Source of the DNA: ZLKRG08 sp051006515
GTDB taxonomy: Bacteria; Actinomycetota; Actinomycetes; Nanopelagicales; Nanopelagicaceae
DNA: 32,959 nt
Assembly (NCBI GenBank): GCA_051006515.1
Contig: JBPCTD010000060.1
Span: 1 to 32,959 of the forward strand
Direction of reading: 5' to 3'
The position numbers and the translations under genes are program-made. Positions 25,063-32,185 of the stretch are shown here, piece by piece (the first letter of the stretch is position 1; the number at the start of each line of letters is the position of its first letter). The notes beneath the pieces are model-generated. The model made no database searches, was not told the DNA's origin, and saw nothing but the letters and a program-made list of their open reading frames with translations.

Positions 25063-26081
25063 TGCTTAAAACGACTACTGGTACAAATGCAGAGATTCTC
25101 TCAGTAGGAATTTATCGCGCAACTAATTTGATTCCTAACTCTGCCATCATTGAAAAGATTGATTCATCAGACGAATGGATTCAACAACGCACCGGCATTG
25201 AATCACGTCGTTTTGCTGATAAGAATATTTCAGTCTTAGATATGGCAAGCGCCGCTGCTACTCAAGCACTTTCACGCGCCAAAGTGGATGCCAGTCAAGT
25301 AGATGTAATTATTTTGGCCACAATCTCCTATCCACATAACACTCCAAGTGGTGCATCTGGAATTGCAGCAAATATTGGTGCAATTAAAGCTGCCGCTTTT
25401 GATCTTTCTGCAGCATGTGCCGGTTTTACTTACGGCGTGGGTCTTGCAAATGATTTAATCAAAGGCGGAACTGCTAAATATGTTTTAGTGGTAGGAGCTG
25501 AAAAGTTAAGCGATTTCACCAACTCTGAAGATCGCGCTACTTCATTTATCTTTGCCGATGGCGCTGGTGCGGTATTAATTGGTCCAAGTGAGGATTCTGG
25601 AATTGGACCGACGGCTTGGGGTTCTGATTCTGATCAAAGAGATGCAATTACGATGTCATCTTGGCTTGAGTTTAAAGATAATCCAGTTCCGGCCTCTGAA
25701 ATTGCTTGGCCTTACATAGTTCAAGAAGGACAGAGAGTCTTTCGTTGGGCAGTCTTCTCTGTGAGCAAAGTAGGTAGCAGGGCTATTGAATTAGCCGGAA
25801 TCAAACCAGAGAACTTAAAAGCATTTGTGCCACATCAAGCTAATTTACGAATTATCGAATCAATGGCTAAAGATATGAAGTTAGCGCCAAATATTTTGAT
25901 TGCAGATGACATCAGAACAAATGGCAACACCTCGGCCGCTTCAATTCCATTGGCAATGGATGCGCTACTTACAGATCACCCTGAGCTGCACGGTGAACTT
26001 GCGTTGATAATTGGTTATGGCGCAGGGTTGGCATATGCAGCGCAAGTCGTGAAATTACCGCCGAAACCCGCGAGTTACTAG
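25062..26081 (+). CDS. fabH: 3-oxoacyl-ACP synthase III (FabH)
   Basis: This catalyses the first condensation, acyl-CoA with malonyl-ACP, and so helps set the starter unit (straight or branched chain). The catalytic Cys119 lies in DLSAACAGF, the His in PHQANLRI and the Asn in NGNTSAASIPLA. DEWIQQRTGIESRR is the family N-terminal signature. Length is 339 aa. The start overlaps the fabD stop; AGGAAG lies about 12 bases upstream inside fabD. Starter preference cannot be read from sequence alone. Confidence 0.96.
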   Translation: MLKTTTGTNAEILSVGIYRATNLIPNSAIIEKIDSSDEWIQQRTGIESRRFADKNISVLDMASAAATQALSRAKVDASQVDVIILATISYPHNTPSGASGIAANIGAIKAAAFDLSAACAGFTYGVGLANDLIKGGTAKYVLVVGAEKLSDFTNSEDRATSFIFADGAGAVLIGPSEDSGIGPTAWGSDSDQRDAITMSSWLEFKDNPVPASEIAWPYIVQEGQRVFRWAVFSVSKVGSRAIELAGIKPENLKAFVPHQANLRIIESMAKDMKLAPNILIADDIRTNGNTSAASIPLAMDALLTDHPELHGELALIIGYGAGLAYAAQVVKLPPKPASY

Positions 26082-26095
26082 AAAGTAGCGCATTT

Positions 26096-26122
26096 TTGAG
26101 TGCAGAATACTCTTTGTAATTT
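26096..26122 (+). promoter_or_regulatory. Candidate promoter for acpP-fabF-accD
   Basis: TTGAGT (26096-26101), a 15-base spacer and TAATTT (26117-26122) lie in the 131-base gap between fabH and acpP. The element layout, including the preceding TTTT and the 15-base spacer, matches the one before fabD. Within it GAGT-N7-ACTC forms a short dyad, and GAATACTC is the reverse complement of GAGTATTC in the fabD promoter. The remaining leader (about 85 bases) carries a tandem repeat and a possible 20-codon reading frame (26125-26187). Confidence 0.4.
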
Positions 26123-26142
26123 AAATGAGTAATTTAAATGAA
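26117..26142 (+). repeat. Tandem 13-bp repeat in the acpP leader
   Basis: TAATTTAAATGAG is followed immediately by TAATTTAAATGAA. Each copy contains a TANNNT hexamer and an ATG. The duplication therefore doubles a possible -10 element and a possible short upstream reading frame (ATG at 26125 gives 20 codons; ATG at 26138 gives 10). Confidence 0.65.
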
Positions 26143-26212
26143 TCGAAATTGCGCAATGCTGCGGAATTAATGAAAGAACCGAGATAAAAAACAGGAAAAG
26201 GAAGCAATAAAA

Positions 26213-26461
26213 ATGGCGCTAAATGAGGCAGATGTTCTAGCTGGCTTGAAAGAGATCGTTGAAGAAGTTGCTGGAGTCCCAGCAGCATCAATTGAGCTTG
26301 GAAAGAACTTCACCGAAGACTTAGATGTTGATTCATTATCAATGGTCGAAGTAGTAGTCGCAGCTGAAGAGCGTTTCGGAGTAAAGATTCCAGATGATCA
26401 AGTATCTGAACTTGCTACCGTTGGCGATGCTGTTAATTTCATAGTTAAAGCATCAGCTTAA
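26213..26461 (+). CDS. acpP: Acyl carrier protein
   Basis: This is an 82-aa acidic carrier protein of fatty-acid synthesis. The phosphopantetheine attachment Ser41 is in DVDSLSMVE. Four-helix ACP pattern, pI-lowering Glu/Asp richness and normal length. The ATG is preceded by an AGGAAAAGGAAG purine tract. It has its own upstream region with a promoter candidate, and the fabF start follows after 17 bases. Confidence 0.97.
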   Translation: MALNEADVLAGLKEIVEEVAGVPAASIELGKNFTEDLDVDSLSMVEVVVAAEERFGVKIPDDQVSELATVGDAVNFIVKASA

Positions 26462-26478
26462 ATTTAGATCACGGTTTA

Positions 26479-27711
26479 ATGTCACGTCGCGTAGTCGTAA
26501 CTGGCTTAGGAGCAACTACACCTCTAGGTGGAGATGTTGCAAGCACTTGGGCTAACGCGCTTGCCGGAAAATCTGGTGCTCGCCTATTAAAACAAGAATG
26601 GGCGCAGACTCTGCCAGTTCACTTTGCAGCTGAAGTTGTTGTAGAGCCTAGTGAAACTATGAAACCGGTAGAGATTCGTAGACTTGATCGTTCCGAGCAA
26701 TTTGCATTAATTGCTTCACGCGAAGCTTGGGCAGATGCTGGTTCGCCAGATGTTGATCTAGAACGTTTAGGTGTTGTGATTGCATCAGGTATTGGTGGCG
26801 TCACTTCACTGCTTGAGCAATATCGAACTTTGATCGATAAGGGTGCGCGTTTAGTGTCACCACATACCGTTCCAATGATTATGCCAAATGGCCCAGCTGC
26901 AAATGTTGGTCTGGAATTCAAAGCAAAAGCAGGAGTACATACTCCGGTTTCAGCATGTGCATCTGGAGCCGAAGCTGTTGGTTATGCCTTCGACATGATT
27001 CGAAATAATCGTGCGGACATGGTGATTGCAGGTGGTGTGGAAGCATCCGTAGATGCGCTACCAATGGCTGGTTTTGCCGCTATGAAAGCTTTATCAACCC
27101 GAAATGATTCACCAGAAAAAGCATCAAGGCCATATGACGCAGATAGAGATGGTTTTGTACTTGGTGAAGGTGGTGGAGTTTTAGTTCTCGAAGAGTACGA
27201 ACATGCAAAAGCACGTGGCGCAAAAATTTACTGTGAAATTGCAGGTCAAGGGTTAACTTCAGATGGCTACCACATTGCAGCGCCAGATCCAGAAGGTCGC
27301 GGCGTAATTCGTGCGATGCAATTTGCGCTAAGAGATGCTGGACTTACCACTAAAGATATTTTCCATTTAAATGCTCACGCCACTTCAACGCCCGCCGGTG
27401 ATGTGGCCGAAGCAAATGCGTTACGTGGCGCACTTGGTGCTGATGCTGATCATGTCGCGGTCTCCGCAACTAAATCCATGACCGGCCATTTATTGGGTGG
27501 CGCTGGTGCAGTTGAATCTGTCTTCATCGTAAAAGCGTTACAAGAAAGATTAGCCCCACCAACAATCAACATTGAGAATTTAGATCCGGCCGTAACGGTT
27601 GACGTAGTACGCGATAAACCAAGACAGTTACCAGATGGAGACATTGCAGCGTTAAACGATTCCTTTGGTTTTGGCGGACATGACGTAGTTCTGGTCTTTA
27701 AAACTCTTTGA
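26479..27711 (+). CDS. fabF: 3-oxoacyl-ACP synthase II (FabF/KasA-like)
   Basis: This elongates acyl-ACP with malonyl-ACP. The catalytic Cys160 is in PVSACASGAE. The two His are in NAHATSTPAGD and in KSMTGHLLGGAGAVE, which also holds the conserved Lys. The C-terminal SFGFGGHD is typical. Length is 410 aa. Start MSRRVVVTGLG is canonical; the upstream 17 bases have no good Shine-Dalgarno, so coupling to acpP is likely. Only one KAS I/II gene is present, unlike the kasA-kasB pair of mycobacteria. Confidence 0.96.
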   Translation: MSRRVVVTGLGATTPLGGDVASTWANALAGKSGARLLKQEWAQTLPVHFAAEVVVEPSETMKPVEIRRLDRSEQFALIASREAWADAGSPDVDLERLGVVIASGIGGVTSLLEQYRTLIDKGARLVSPHTVPMIMPNGPAANVGLEFKAKAGVHTPVSACASGAEAVGYAFDMIRNNRADMVIAGGVEASVDALPMAGFAAMKALSTRNDSPEKASRPYDADRDGFVLGEGGGVLVLEEYEHAKARGAKIYCEIAGQGLTSDGYHIAAPDPEGRGVIRAMQFALRDAGLTTKDIFHLNAHATSTPAGDVAEANALRGALGADADHVAVSATKSMTGHLLGGAGAVESVFIVKALQERLAPPTINIENLDPAVTVDVVRDKPRQLPDGDIAALNDSFGFGGHDVVLVFKTL

Positions 27712-27719
27712 GCAACTAA

Positions 27720-29096
27720 ATGATTGATCCAAAAGATCCCGAACTTCGAATTTCGAAGTTGATGGATAATGAAAAATTCAACTTAATCACGCCACGCGAT
27801 AAAAGTGGAGTGGTCGCCGCTACTGGAAAAATCAAAGGCAACAAGGTCGTTGTTTTTGCATCTGACCCAAGTATCCAAGGTGGCGCACTGGGTCCTGAAG
27901 GCGCGCTCGTAATTGTGCATGCTTACAAATTAGCAATTGCAAAGTCGGTACCGATTATCGGCATCTGGCATTCAGGTGGCGCCAGATTGCGCGATGGCGT
28001 GCTTTCATTGCATGCATTTGGCCAAATTTTTAAATCATCTATTACTGCATCCGGAAAAATTCCACAGCTTTCACTAGTGCTTGGACCAACCGCAGGAGGC
28101 GGTGCTTACGGACCAGCGTTGACTGATGTCGTGGTGCTTGCGCCTGAAGGTCGGATCTTTGTTACCGGGCCAGATGTTGTAAAAAGTGTCACCGGTGAAA
28201 AAGTTGATATGGCAAATCTTGGTGGCCCAGAAGCGCATAAGAAAAATTCTGGACTGGCCCACATCATTGCAGATAGCGAAATTGAAGCATTTGAATGCAT
28301 TAAGAAGTTGACTTCCCTACTTTCTAATCAAGGTAGTATCACCAAGAAAATCAAAGATTTAGATTTGGCGCAATATGTTCCAGAATCTAGAAAAAGAGTT
28401 TATGAAGTCCATCCATTGGTAGAAGCGTTATTAGATCCAGATGAATCTATGGAACTCTTAAAGGATTGGGCACCAAATATGTTGACTGCTATTGGTCGTT
28501 TAGGTGGTCGCACGGTTGGCGTAGTTGCAAATAATCCTAAACATCTAGGTGGCGCACTTGATTCTGCCGCCGGCGAAAAAGCTGCACGATTTGTTCGAAT
28601 GTGCGATGCATTTGGGATTCCACTTATTGTTATAGCAGATGTGTCAGGCTTTTTGCCTGGCGCAGGACAAGAATGGGAAGGCGCAGTTCGAAGAGGCGCA
28701 AAGCTCTTGCATGCATTTGGTGAAGCGGTGGTACCAAGAGTTACATTAATTACCCGACATGCATACGGTGGCGCATATGTCGCCATGAATTCTCGGGCGC
28801 TAGGCGCTACCAAAGTTTTTGCCTGGCCAAATGCAGATGTTGCGGTGATGGGAAGCATTGCTGCAATTAGAGTTTTACATCGCAGATTATTAGCAGATCT
28901 ACCGAGTGAGCAACGCGAAAACATGGAATTAGAGCTAGCTGCCGAACATGAGAAAGTTTCTGGCGGTGTTCAACGCGCAATCGAAATTGGTGTTGTAGAT
29001 GCAATTATTGAGCCACGATTCACTCGCTCTGAAATTGCAAAGGTGATTGCGAAATCCAAATTGGCTCGCGGCCAACACGGCAATATTCCGCTTTGA
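27720..29096 (+). CDS. accD: Acyl-CoA carboxylase carboxyltransferase (beta) subunit, AccD6-like
   Basis: This is a 458-aa biotin-dependent carboxyltransferase carrying both N- and C-terminal crotonase-like halves, as in actinobacterial AccD/PccB proteins. Visible signatures are GGARLRDGVLSL, GPTAGGGAYGPALTD (first oxyanion region), IADVSGFLPGAGQEWEG and TLITRHAYGGAYVAMNS (second half). No zinc finger of the E. coli AccD type is present. Position directly after fabF parallels mycobacterial accD6 after kasA/kasB, so the likely product is malonyl-CoA for the adjacent pathway. Acetyl- versus propionyl-CoA preference cannot be settled by eye. The biotin-carrier alpha subunit is not in the window. 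Confidence 0.92.
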   Translation: MIDPKDPELRISKLMDNEKFNLITPRDKSGVVAATGKIKGNKVVVFASDPSIQGGALGPEGALVIVHAYKLAIAKSVPIIGIWHSGGARLRDGVLSLHAFGQIFKSSITASGKIPQLSLVLGPTAGGGAYGPALTDVVVLAPEGRIFVTGPDVVKSVTGEKVDMANLGGPEAHKKNSGLAHIIADSEIEAFECIKKLTSLLSNQGSITKKIKDLDLAQYVPESRKRVYEVHPLVEALLDPDESMELLKDWAPNMLTAIGRLGGRTVGVVANNPKHLGGALDSAAGEKAARFVRMCDAFGIPLIVIADVSGFLPGAGQEWEGAVRRGAKLLHAFGEAVVPRVTLITRHAYGGAYVAMNSRALGATKVFAWPNADVAVMGSIAAIRVLHRRLLADLPSEQRENMELELAAEHEKVSGGVQRAIEIGVVDAIIEPRFTRSEIAKVIAKSKLARGQHGNIPL

Positions 29097-29116
29097 ATTT
29101 AACTAAATTCTGATTT

Positions 29117-29857
29117 TTACTTAGTTTTGAAAGTAACAGTTACTGTAGCCGTAACAGTCTTATCAATACTGGATGTGTCATACATACCCATATCGGAAGT
29201 CATTGTGGAATCTGGCGTTGTTACTTGAATTGGACCCGCTTTAACTGAAGTAATTGCGCCAACTTTTCCACCGACAGCATCTGTCATAGCTTCAGCGCGT
29301 AACTTCGCATCCTTGGTTGCCTCTTTAAGTAGCTCTGGTCGAATCTTAGATAAAGTTGAAACGTAATATTGAGGACCGTAATTGCTTACATTTACGCCGG
29401 ATTGAATTACGGTACCAATGTTCTGACTCAACTTAGAAATCAACTGGACATCTTTACTTCTTACGGTAATTTCGCGTTGGGCACGGTAGTTCAAAATTCT
29501 GCCAGTCGGATTGCCATTTATATATTCTTCGGTTGGATAACTGCTAACTGCGCCAAGAGTTAATTGCTCACTCTTTACGCCACCATCAACAAGGTAATTT
29601 TGAAGAGTATCAATACCGGCGTCGATACCAGATACTGCAGTTCCTGGTGTCTTACCAGTGTTTTGAACAGAAAGAGTCCAAACTACATTATCGGCCTTAG
29701 CTTCAACTTTTGCAGAACCCGTTACAACAATTCCTTCGCTGGAGCGAGATGCAAAACCTGATCCCACTTGAGAAAGCCCAAGTCCCATTGCAAGTGCCAC
29801 AATTACTGAGGCCACAATAATGGTTAGGGCTTTACGCTTTTCAATCATCTCATCCAT
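29117..29857 (-). CDS. SIMPL domain-containing protein (DUF541), membrane-anchored
   Basis: This is a 246-aa protein with one N-terminal membrane segment (about residues 8-27, LTIIVASVIVALAMGLGL) and an extracytoplasmic SIMPL/DUF541 domain: IVVTGSAKVEAKADNVVWTLSV, YRAQREITVRSKD, and the C-terminal TATVTVTFKTK. The family is widespread, and members include periplasmic or surface proteins without a settled activity. AAGGG lies 8 bases before the ATG. It converges with accD (20 bases between stops). A later start at Met4 is possible. Confidence 0.85.
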   Translation of the reverse strand: MDEMIEKRKALTIIVASVIVALAMGLGLSQVGSGFASRSSEGIVVTGSAKVEAKADNVVWTLSVQNTGKTPGTAVSGIDAGIDTLQNYLVDGGVKSEQLTLGAVSSYPTEEYINGNPTGRILNYRAQREITVRSKDVQLISKLSQNIGTVIQSGVNVSNYGPQYYVSTLSKIRPELLKEATKDAKLRAEAMTDAVGGKVGAITSVKAGPIQVTTPDSTMTSDMGMYDTSSIDKTVTATVTVTFKTK

Positions 29858-29880
29858 TTTAAAACCCTTTTAAACCTTTC

Positions 29881-29900
29881 ATTACTAATCATTACTAATC
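29881..29900 (-). repeat. Tandem 10-bp repeat between SIMPL and DUF3145 genes
   Basis: Two exact copies of ATTACTAATC lie head to tail in the 54-base gap. A third partial copy (ATCA) follows. No function is evident. Confidence 0.5.
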
Positions 29901-29911
29901 ATCAGTAAAAG

Positions 29912-30367
29912 TTAAATAGCACGCAATTGCGTTACTTCCTGTAAATCTACTCCTCGGAAGCGTTCCAAATCTACTTCCCACGCTGTTCCGAGCGCCACAT
30001 CCAACATCTCTCGCATTGAATCATCGGTCTTTGACATAGCGAACTTCACTTGATTCTCCGTTAATAAAACGTTGCCTAATTCATCTATTGTTGAACGATG
30101 TAAACCAAGTTCAGGAGTAAATTTAAAGAAGTGGCTTCCAGATTGGATTTCAAAACGTAAGTAGTGCCAGCTCTTCAAAGCACTTGCTAAATTTGAAGCC
30201 ACATCAGATTTTGAACGCCATTCGACTTGTGTACGTTGTGTACCCGCCGCCAATGGTTGGTTGCGCCAAGAAATTTCTACTCGACCCAATACATTCTCAA
30301 TTGCCCATTCGACATGGCGAACCAAAGCCATTGGACATGAGTGGATCGTTAAGAATCCACGATTCAT
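29912..30367 (-). CDS. DUF3145 family protein
   Basis: This is a 151-aa soluble protein matching the actinobacterial DUF3145 family in general pattern: a start resembling RGFLTIHSCPMALVRHVEWA, a central WRNQPLAAGTQRTQVEW and a C-terminal acidic half with LGTAWEVDLERFR. I know the family as conserved in actinobacteria and often near fatty-acid genes; its role is unknown. The ATG is preceded by AGGAG 9 bases upstream. Recognition is from memory of the family, so a profile search would settle it. Confidence 0.8.
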   Translation of the reverse strand: MNRGFLTIHSCPMALVRHVEWAIENVLGRVEISWRNQPLAAGTQRTQVEWRSKSDVASNLASALKSWHYLRFEIQSGSHFFKFTPELGLHRSTIDELGNVLLTENQVKFAMSKTDDSMREMLDVALGTAWEVDLERFRGVDLQEVTQLRAI

Positions 30368-30540
30368 AAGAACTAGCTCCTAGCAAGATGCTTTATGCAC
30401 CTTCCCCAGTCCAAAAGCGCTTGCGATCAGAGCCGATGGCTAATTTTCCACTCTTGAAGTTGCTTTTGTCCACCTGCGGTTAGGTCAGGGCAGATTGGGC
30501 AGGTAGGCTTGCCACTAGTCGGACGCTCGAAGCTTTAGTT

Positions 30541-30610
30541 TTTAAAAGAAATTTGGCTAGAAGGAAGACAGGCGAAGCCAAATCCAGGCTCCGTCAAGTT
30601 TAAAAGAAAT
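30541..30610 (+). promoter_or_regulatory. Leader of the cold-shock gene with repeated box and hairpin
   Basis: TTTAAAAGAAAT occurs twice (30541-30552 and 30599-30610). Between the copies an inverted repeat ATTTGGCT (30551-30558) and AGCCAAAT (30576-30583) can form an 8-bp stem with a 17-base purine-rich loop. Long structured leaders are usual for cold-shock mRNAs. No clear promoter was identified in the rest of the 257-base gap (30368-30624), whose upstream part has more G+C than its surroundings and holds no recognisable gene or known RNA. Confidence 0.4.
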
Positions 30611-30624
30611 AGGAAAAATAATTA

Positions 30625-30828
30625 ATGGCAACAGGCACAGTTAAGTGGTTCAACTCTGAAAAGGGCTTCGGCTTTATTGCAGTAGATGGCGGTGGACAAG
30701 ATGTATTCGTTCACTACTCAGCTATCCAAGGCAATGGCTACAAGTCTCTTAATGAGGGTCAGTCAGTATCTTTCGAGGTCGTCCAAGGTCCAAAGGGCCC
30801 ACAGGCTGATCAAGTAACTGCTAACTAA
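30625..30828 (+). CDS. Cold-shock protein (CspA family)
   Basis: This is a 67-aa single-domain cold-shock nucleic-acid chaperone. RNP1 is KGFGFI at residues 13-18 and RNP2 is VFVHY at 27-31, after the MATGTVKWFN start that is standard in actinobacteria. An AGGAAAAA ribosome-binding site precedes the ATG. The long leader with a hairpin and duplicated box, and the strong terminator 12 bases after the stop, mark it as a monocistronic, highly expressed gene. Confidence 0.97.
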   Translation: MATGTVKWFNSEKGFGFIAVDGGGQDVFVHYSAIQGNGYKSLNEGQSVSFEVVQGPKGPQADQVTAN

Positions 30829-30839
30829 ATTAACACTTG

Positions 30840-30874
30840 AAAACCTCCGGGAAGAAATTCTCGGAGGTTTTTTA
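30840..30874 (+). terminator. Rho-independent terminator after the cold-shock gene
   Basis: A 14-bp stem, AAAACCTCCGGGAA with TTCTCGGAGGTTTT (one G-U pair), is closed by a GAAA tetraloop (30854-30857) and followed by TTTA. On the minus strand the same stem ends with TTTTC, so it can also terminate pnuC, whose stop is at 30879. Confidence 0.92.
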
Positions 30875-30878
30875 TTTT

Positions 30879-31550
30879 CTAAATATTTTCATGTTCCTGT
30901 TTTGAAATCTTAAGCCAGTTAAAGAAACCCCAGATTACAAACGGTAGATAGATCGCATATAAAGTTCCGGTTGGATAATAACCATTACTAAAAGCAAACG
31001 GCACTCCCACTAAATCAACAGCAATCCAGACCAACCAAAATTCAACATAACCGCGGCTCATGCCAAATGTTGCAAGTGCCGTACCTGTAAATATCCAAGT
31101 ATCAACAAAGAGCCATTGCCCAGATTCGCCAAGTTCTTTGAAAATCTGCATTGAAAGAATGAAAAATAAGACAATTGTCGGAACCAACCATAACTTCTCT
31201 TTGGTGGTTGTCCATCGTGGAACGACTGCCGGTACATTTCTACCTAAGCGCTTATGTTGCGACCATCTGATCCAACCGTAAACACTCACGACTATCAAAA
31301 GAATATTTCTTGAAGCTTGTCCGTAGAAATTTGCTTTCTGAGTTTCATCGCCAAAAGAGAATACTGCTCCCAAAAAAACTGTAACTAGTAACGCATCACC
31401 AATAATTCCTATTGGCCAAGCTGCAACTAAACGTTTTGCGCCAAGTATGGCGCTAGTAAGACCTAAGGTGCCGCCGATTATTTCGCGAACTGCAATTGAT
31501 TTACTTCCAAAATTGATAGTCGCTTCAAAAAGCCATTGCAATACGCTCAT
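30879..31550 (-). CDS. pnuC: PnuC-type nicotinamide riboside transporter
   Basis: This is a 223-aa polytopic protein with about seven hydrophobic segments and the PnuC features WPIGIIGD, FYGQASRNILL, VYGWIRW and a C-terminal WLVWIAVDLVGVPF. PnuC proteins facilitate uptake of unphosphorylated vitamin precursors, most often nicotinamide riboside; some relatives carry thiamine or riboflavin, so the substrate is inferred. The ATG lies 3 bases after the M23 peptidase stop with AAGGTG 7 bases upstream, so it is translationally coupled. No riboswitch is visible before it, consistent with its second place in the operon. Confidence 0.88.
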   Translation of the reverse strand: MSVLQWLFEATINFGSKSIAVREIIGGTLGLTSAILGAKRLVAAWPIGIIGDALLVTVFLGAVFSFGDETQKANFYGQASRNILLIVVSVYGWIRWSQHKRLGRNVPAVVPRWTTTKEKLWLVPTIVLFFILSMQIFKELGESGQWLFVDTWIFTGTALATFGMSRGYVEFWLVWIAVDLVGVPFAFSNGYYPTGTLYAIYLPFVIWGFFNWLKISKQEHENI

Positions 31551-31553
31551 AGT

Positions 31554-32153
31554 TCACACCTTCGGTATCGGCGGAATTTCGCCGGTCTTTGCTAATAACG
31601 CTTTAATTTCGCTTGCTGGTGAACGATCTTTACCAACTTTCCATTTATCTAAATAGCGCCAAGGAAATACCATTCCCCTGCGTACCCACCAAATGTCAGA
31701 CTCTGAAGTTGGCCAACTAATTCCAAAATGGACATGTGGTGAAGTTCCTTTGGCATCTCCTGTGTCTCCCACATAGCCAAGTAAAGTTCCGGCTTCTACT
31801 CTAGCTCCAACATCAATGCCAGGTGCAATTTTCTGTAGATGAGATCCGTAATACCTAACTCCGTCATCTCCGACAATGGAAACGAAGATGCCGCCTTTGG
31901 TTATCGGAGTCGGTTTCCGGTAGTTATATGGATCGCTCTTTCTAATCTCATCGACATAACCAGATGTCACCGCTACGAATTTGCATCCTTTTTTCGCCAA
32001 AATATCTGTTGCTGGATAATCATGATGGTAACGGGAATAAGTGGGCTTGCACTTATCACTGCTTGGAATCGGAAACGTGTAATTCTGTGCCGCATTTGCA
32101 ACAGGCGCCATAGAAATTAAGAGGCACAAAGCTAGAAAGAAGCGAAAACGCAT
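31554..32153 (-). CDS. Secreted M23 (LytM) family metallopeptidase
   Basis: This is a 199-aa exported protein. Residues 1-21 form a signal peptide (charged MRFR, hydrophobic core, VANA-A cleavage site). The LytM zinc ligands are visible as YHHDYPATD (about residues 42-50) and HVHFGIS near residue 145, the forms common in actinobacterial M23 proteins. It probably cleaves peptidoglycan cross-bridges or acts as an envelope regulator. There is no Shine-Dalgarno; TAGCCT lies 6 bases before the ATG. First gene of a two-gene unit with pnuC, divergent from the next membrane protein. Confidence 0.88.
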   Translation of the reverse strand: MRFRFFLALCLLISMAPVANAAQNYTFPIPSSDKCKPTYSRYHHDYPATDILAKKGCKFVAVTSGYVDEIRKSDPYNYRKPTPITKGGIFVSIVGDDGVRYYGSHLQKIAPGIDVGARVEAGTLLGYVGDTGDAKGTSPHVHFGISWPTSESDIWWVRRGMVFPWRYLDKWKVGKDRSPASEIKALLAKTGEIPPIPKV

Positions 32154-32159
32154 GGTTGA

Positions 32160-32165
32160 AGGCTA
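32160..32165 (-). promoter_or_regulatory. Candidate -10 of a leaderless M23 peptidase transcript
   Basis: On the minus strand TAGCCT (TANNNT) ends 6 bases before the ATG. Its -35 would fall over the start codon of the divergent gene at 32186. Confidence 0.4.
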
Positions 32166-32174
32166 CTTCAGATT

Positions 32175-32180
32175 TAAAAT
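32175..32180 (+). promoter_or_regulatory. Candidate -10 for the divergent membrane protein gene
   Basis: TAAAAT ends 5 bases before the ATG at 32186, consistent with a leaderless or nearly leaderless transcript. Its -35 region would overlap the M23 start codon. Confidence 0.4.
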
Positions 32181-32185
32181 TAACC

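Noticed and set aside
28400..28924. 174-codon minus-strand frame opposite accD
   Set aside because: It is a shadow of a strongly recognised gene, has no ribosome-binding site, and its composition is not protein-like.
29101..29126. Possible bidirectional terminator between accD and the SIMPL gene (AACTAA/TTAGTT)
   Set aside because: Only a 6-bp AT-rich stem with a 14-base loop, overlapping the SIMPL stop region; too weak to call.
30400..30540. Possible SRP RNA or other ncRNA upstream of the cold-shock gene (GGTCAGG, G+C-richer patch)
   Set aside because: The GGAAG-loop and AGCAGCC of SRP RNA are missing and no long stem could be drawn; it is more likely promoter and leader sequence.
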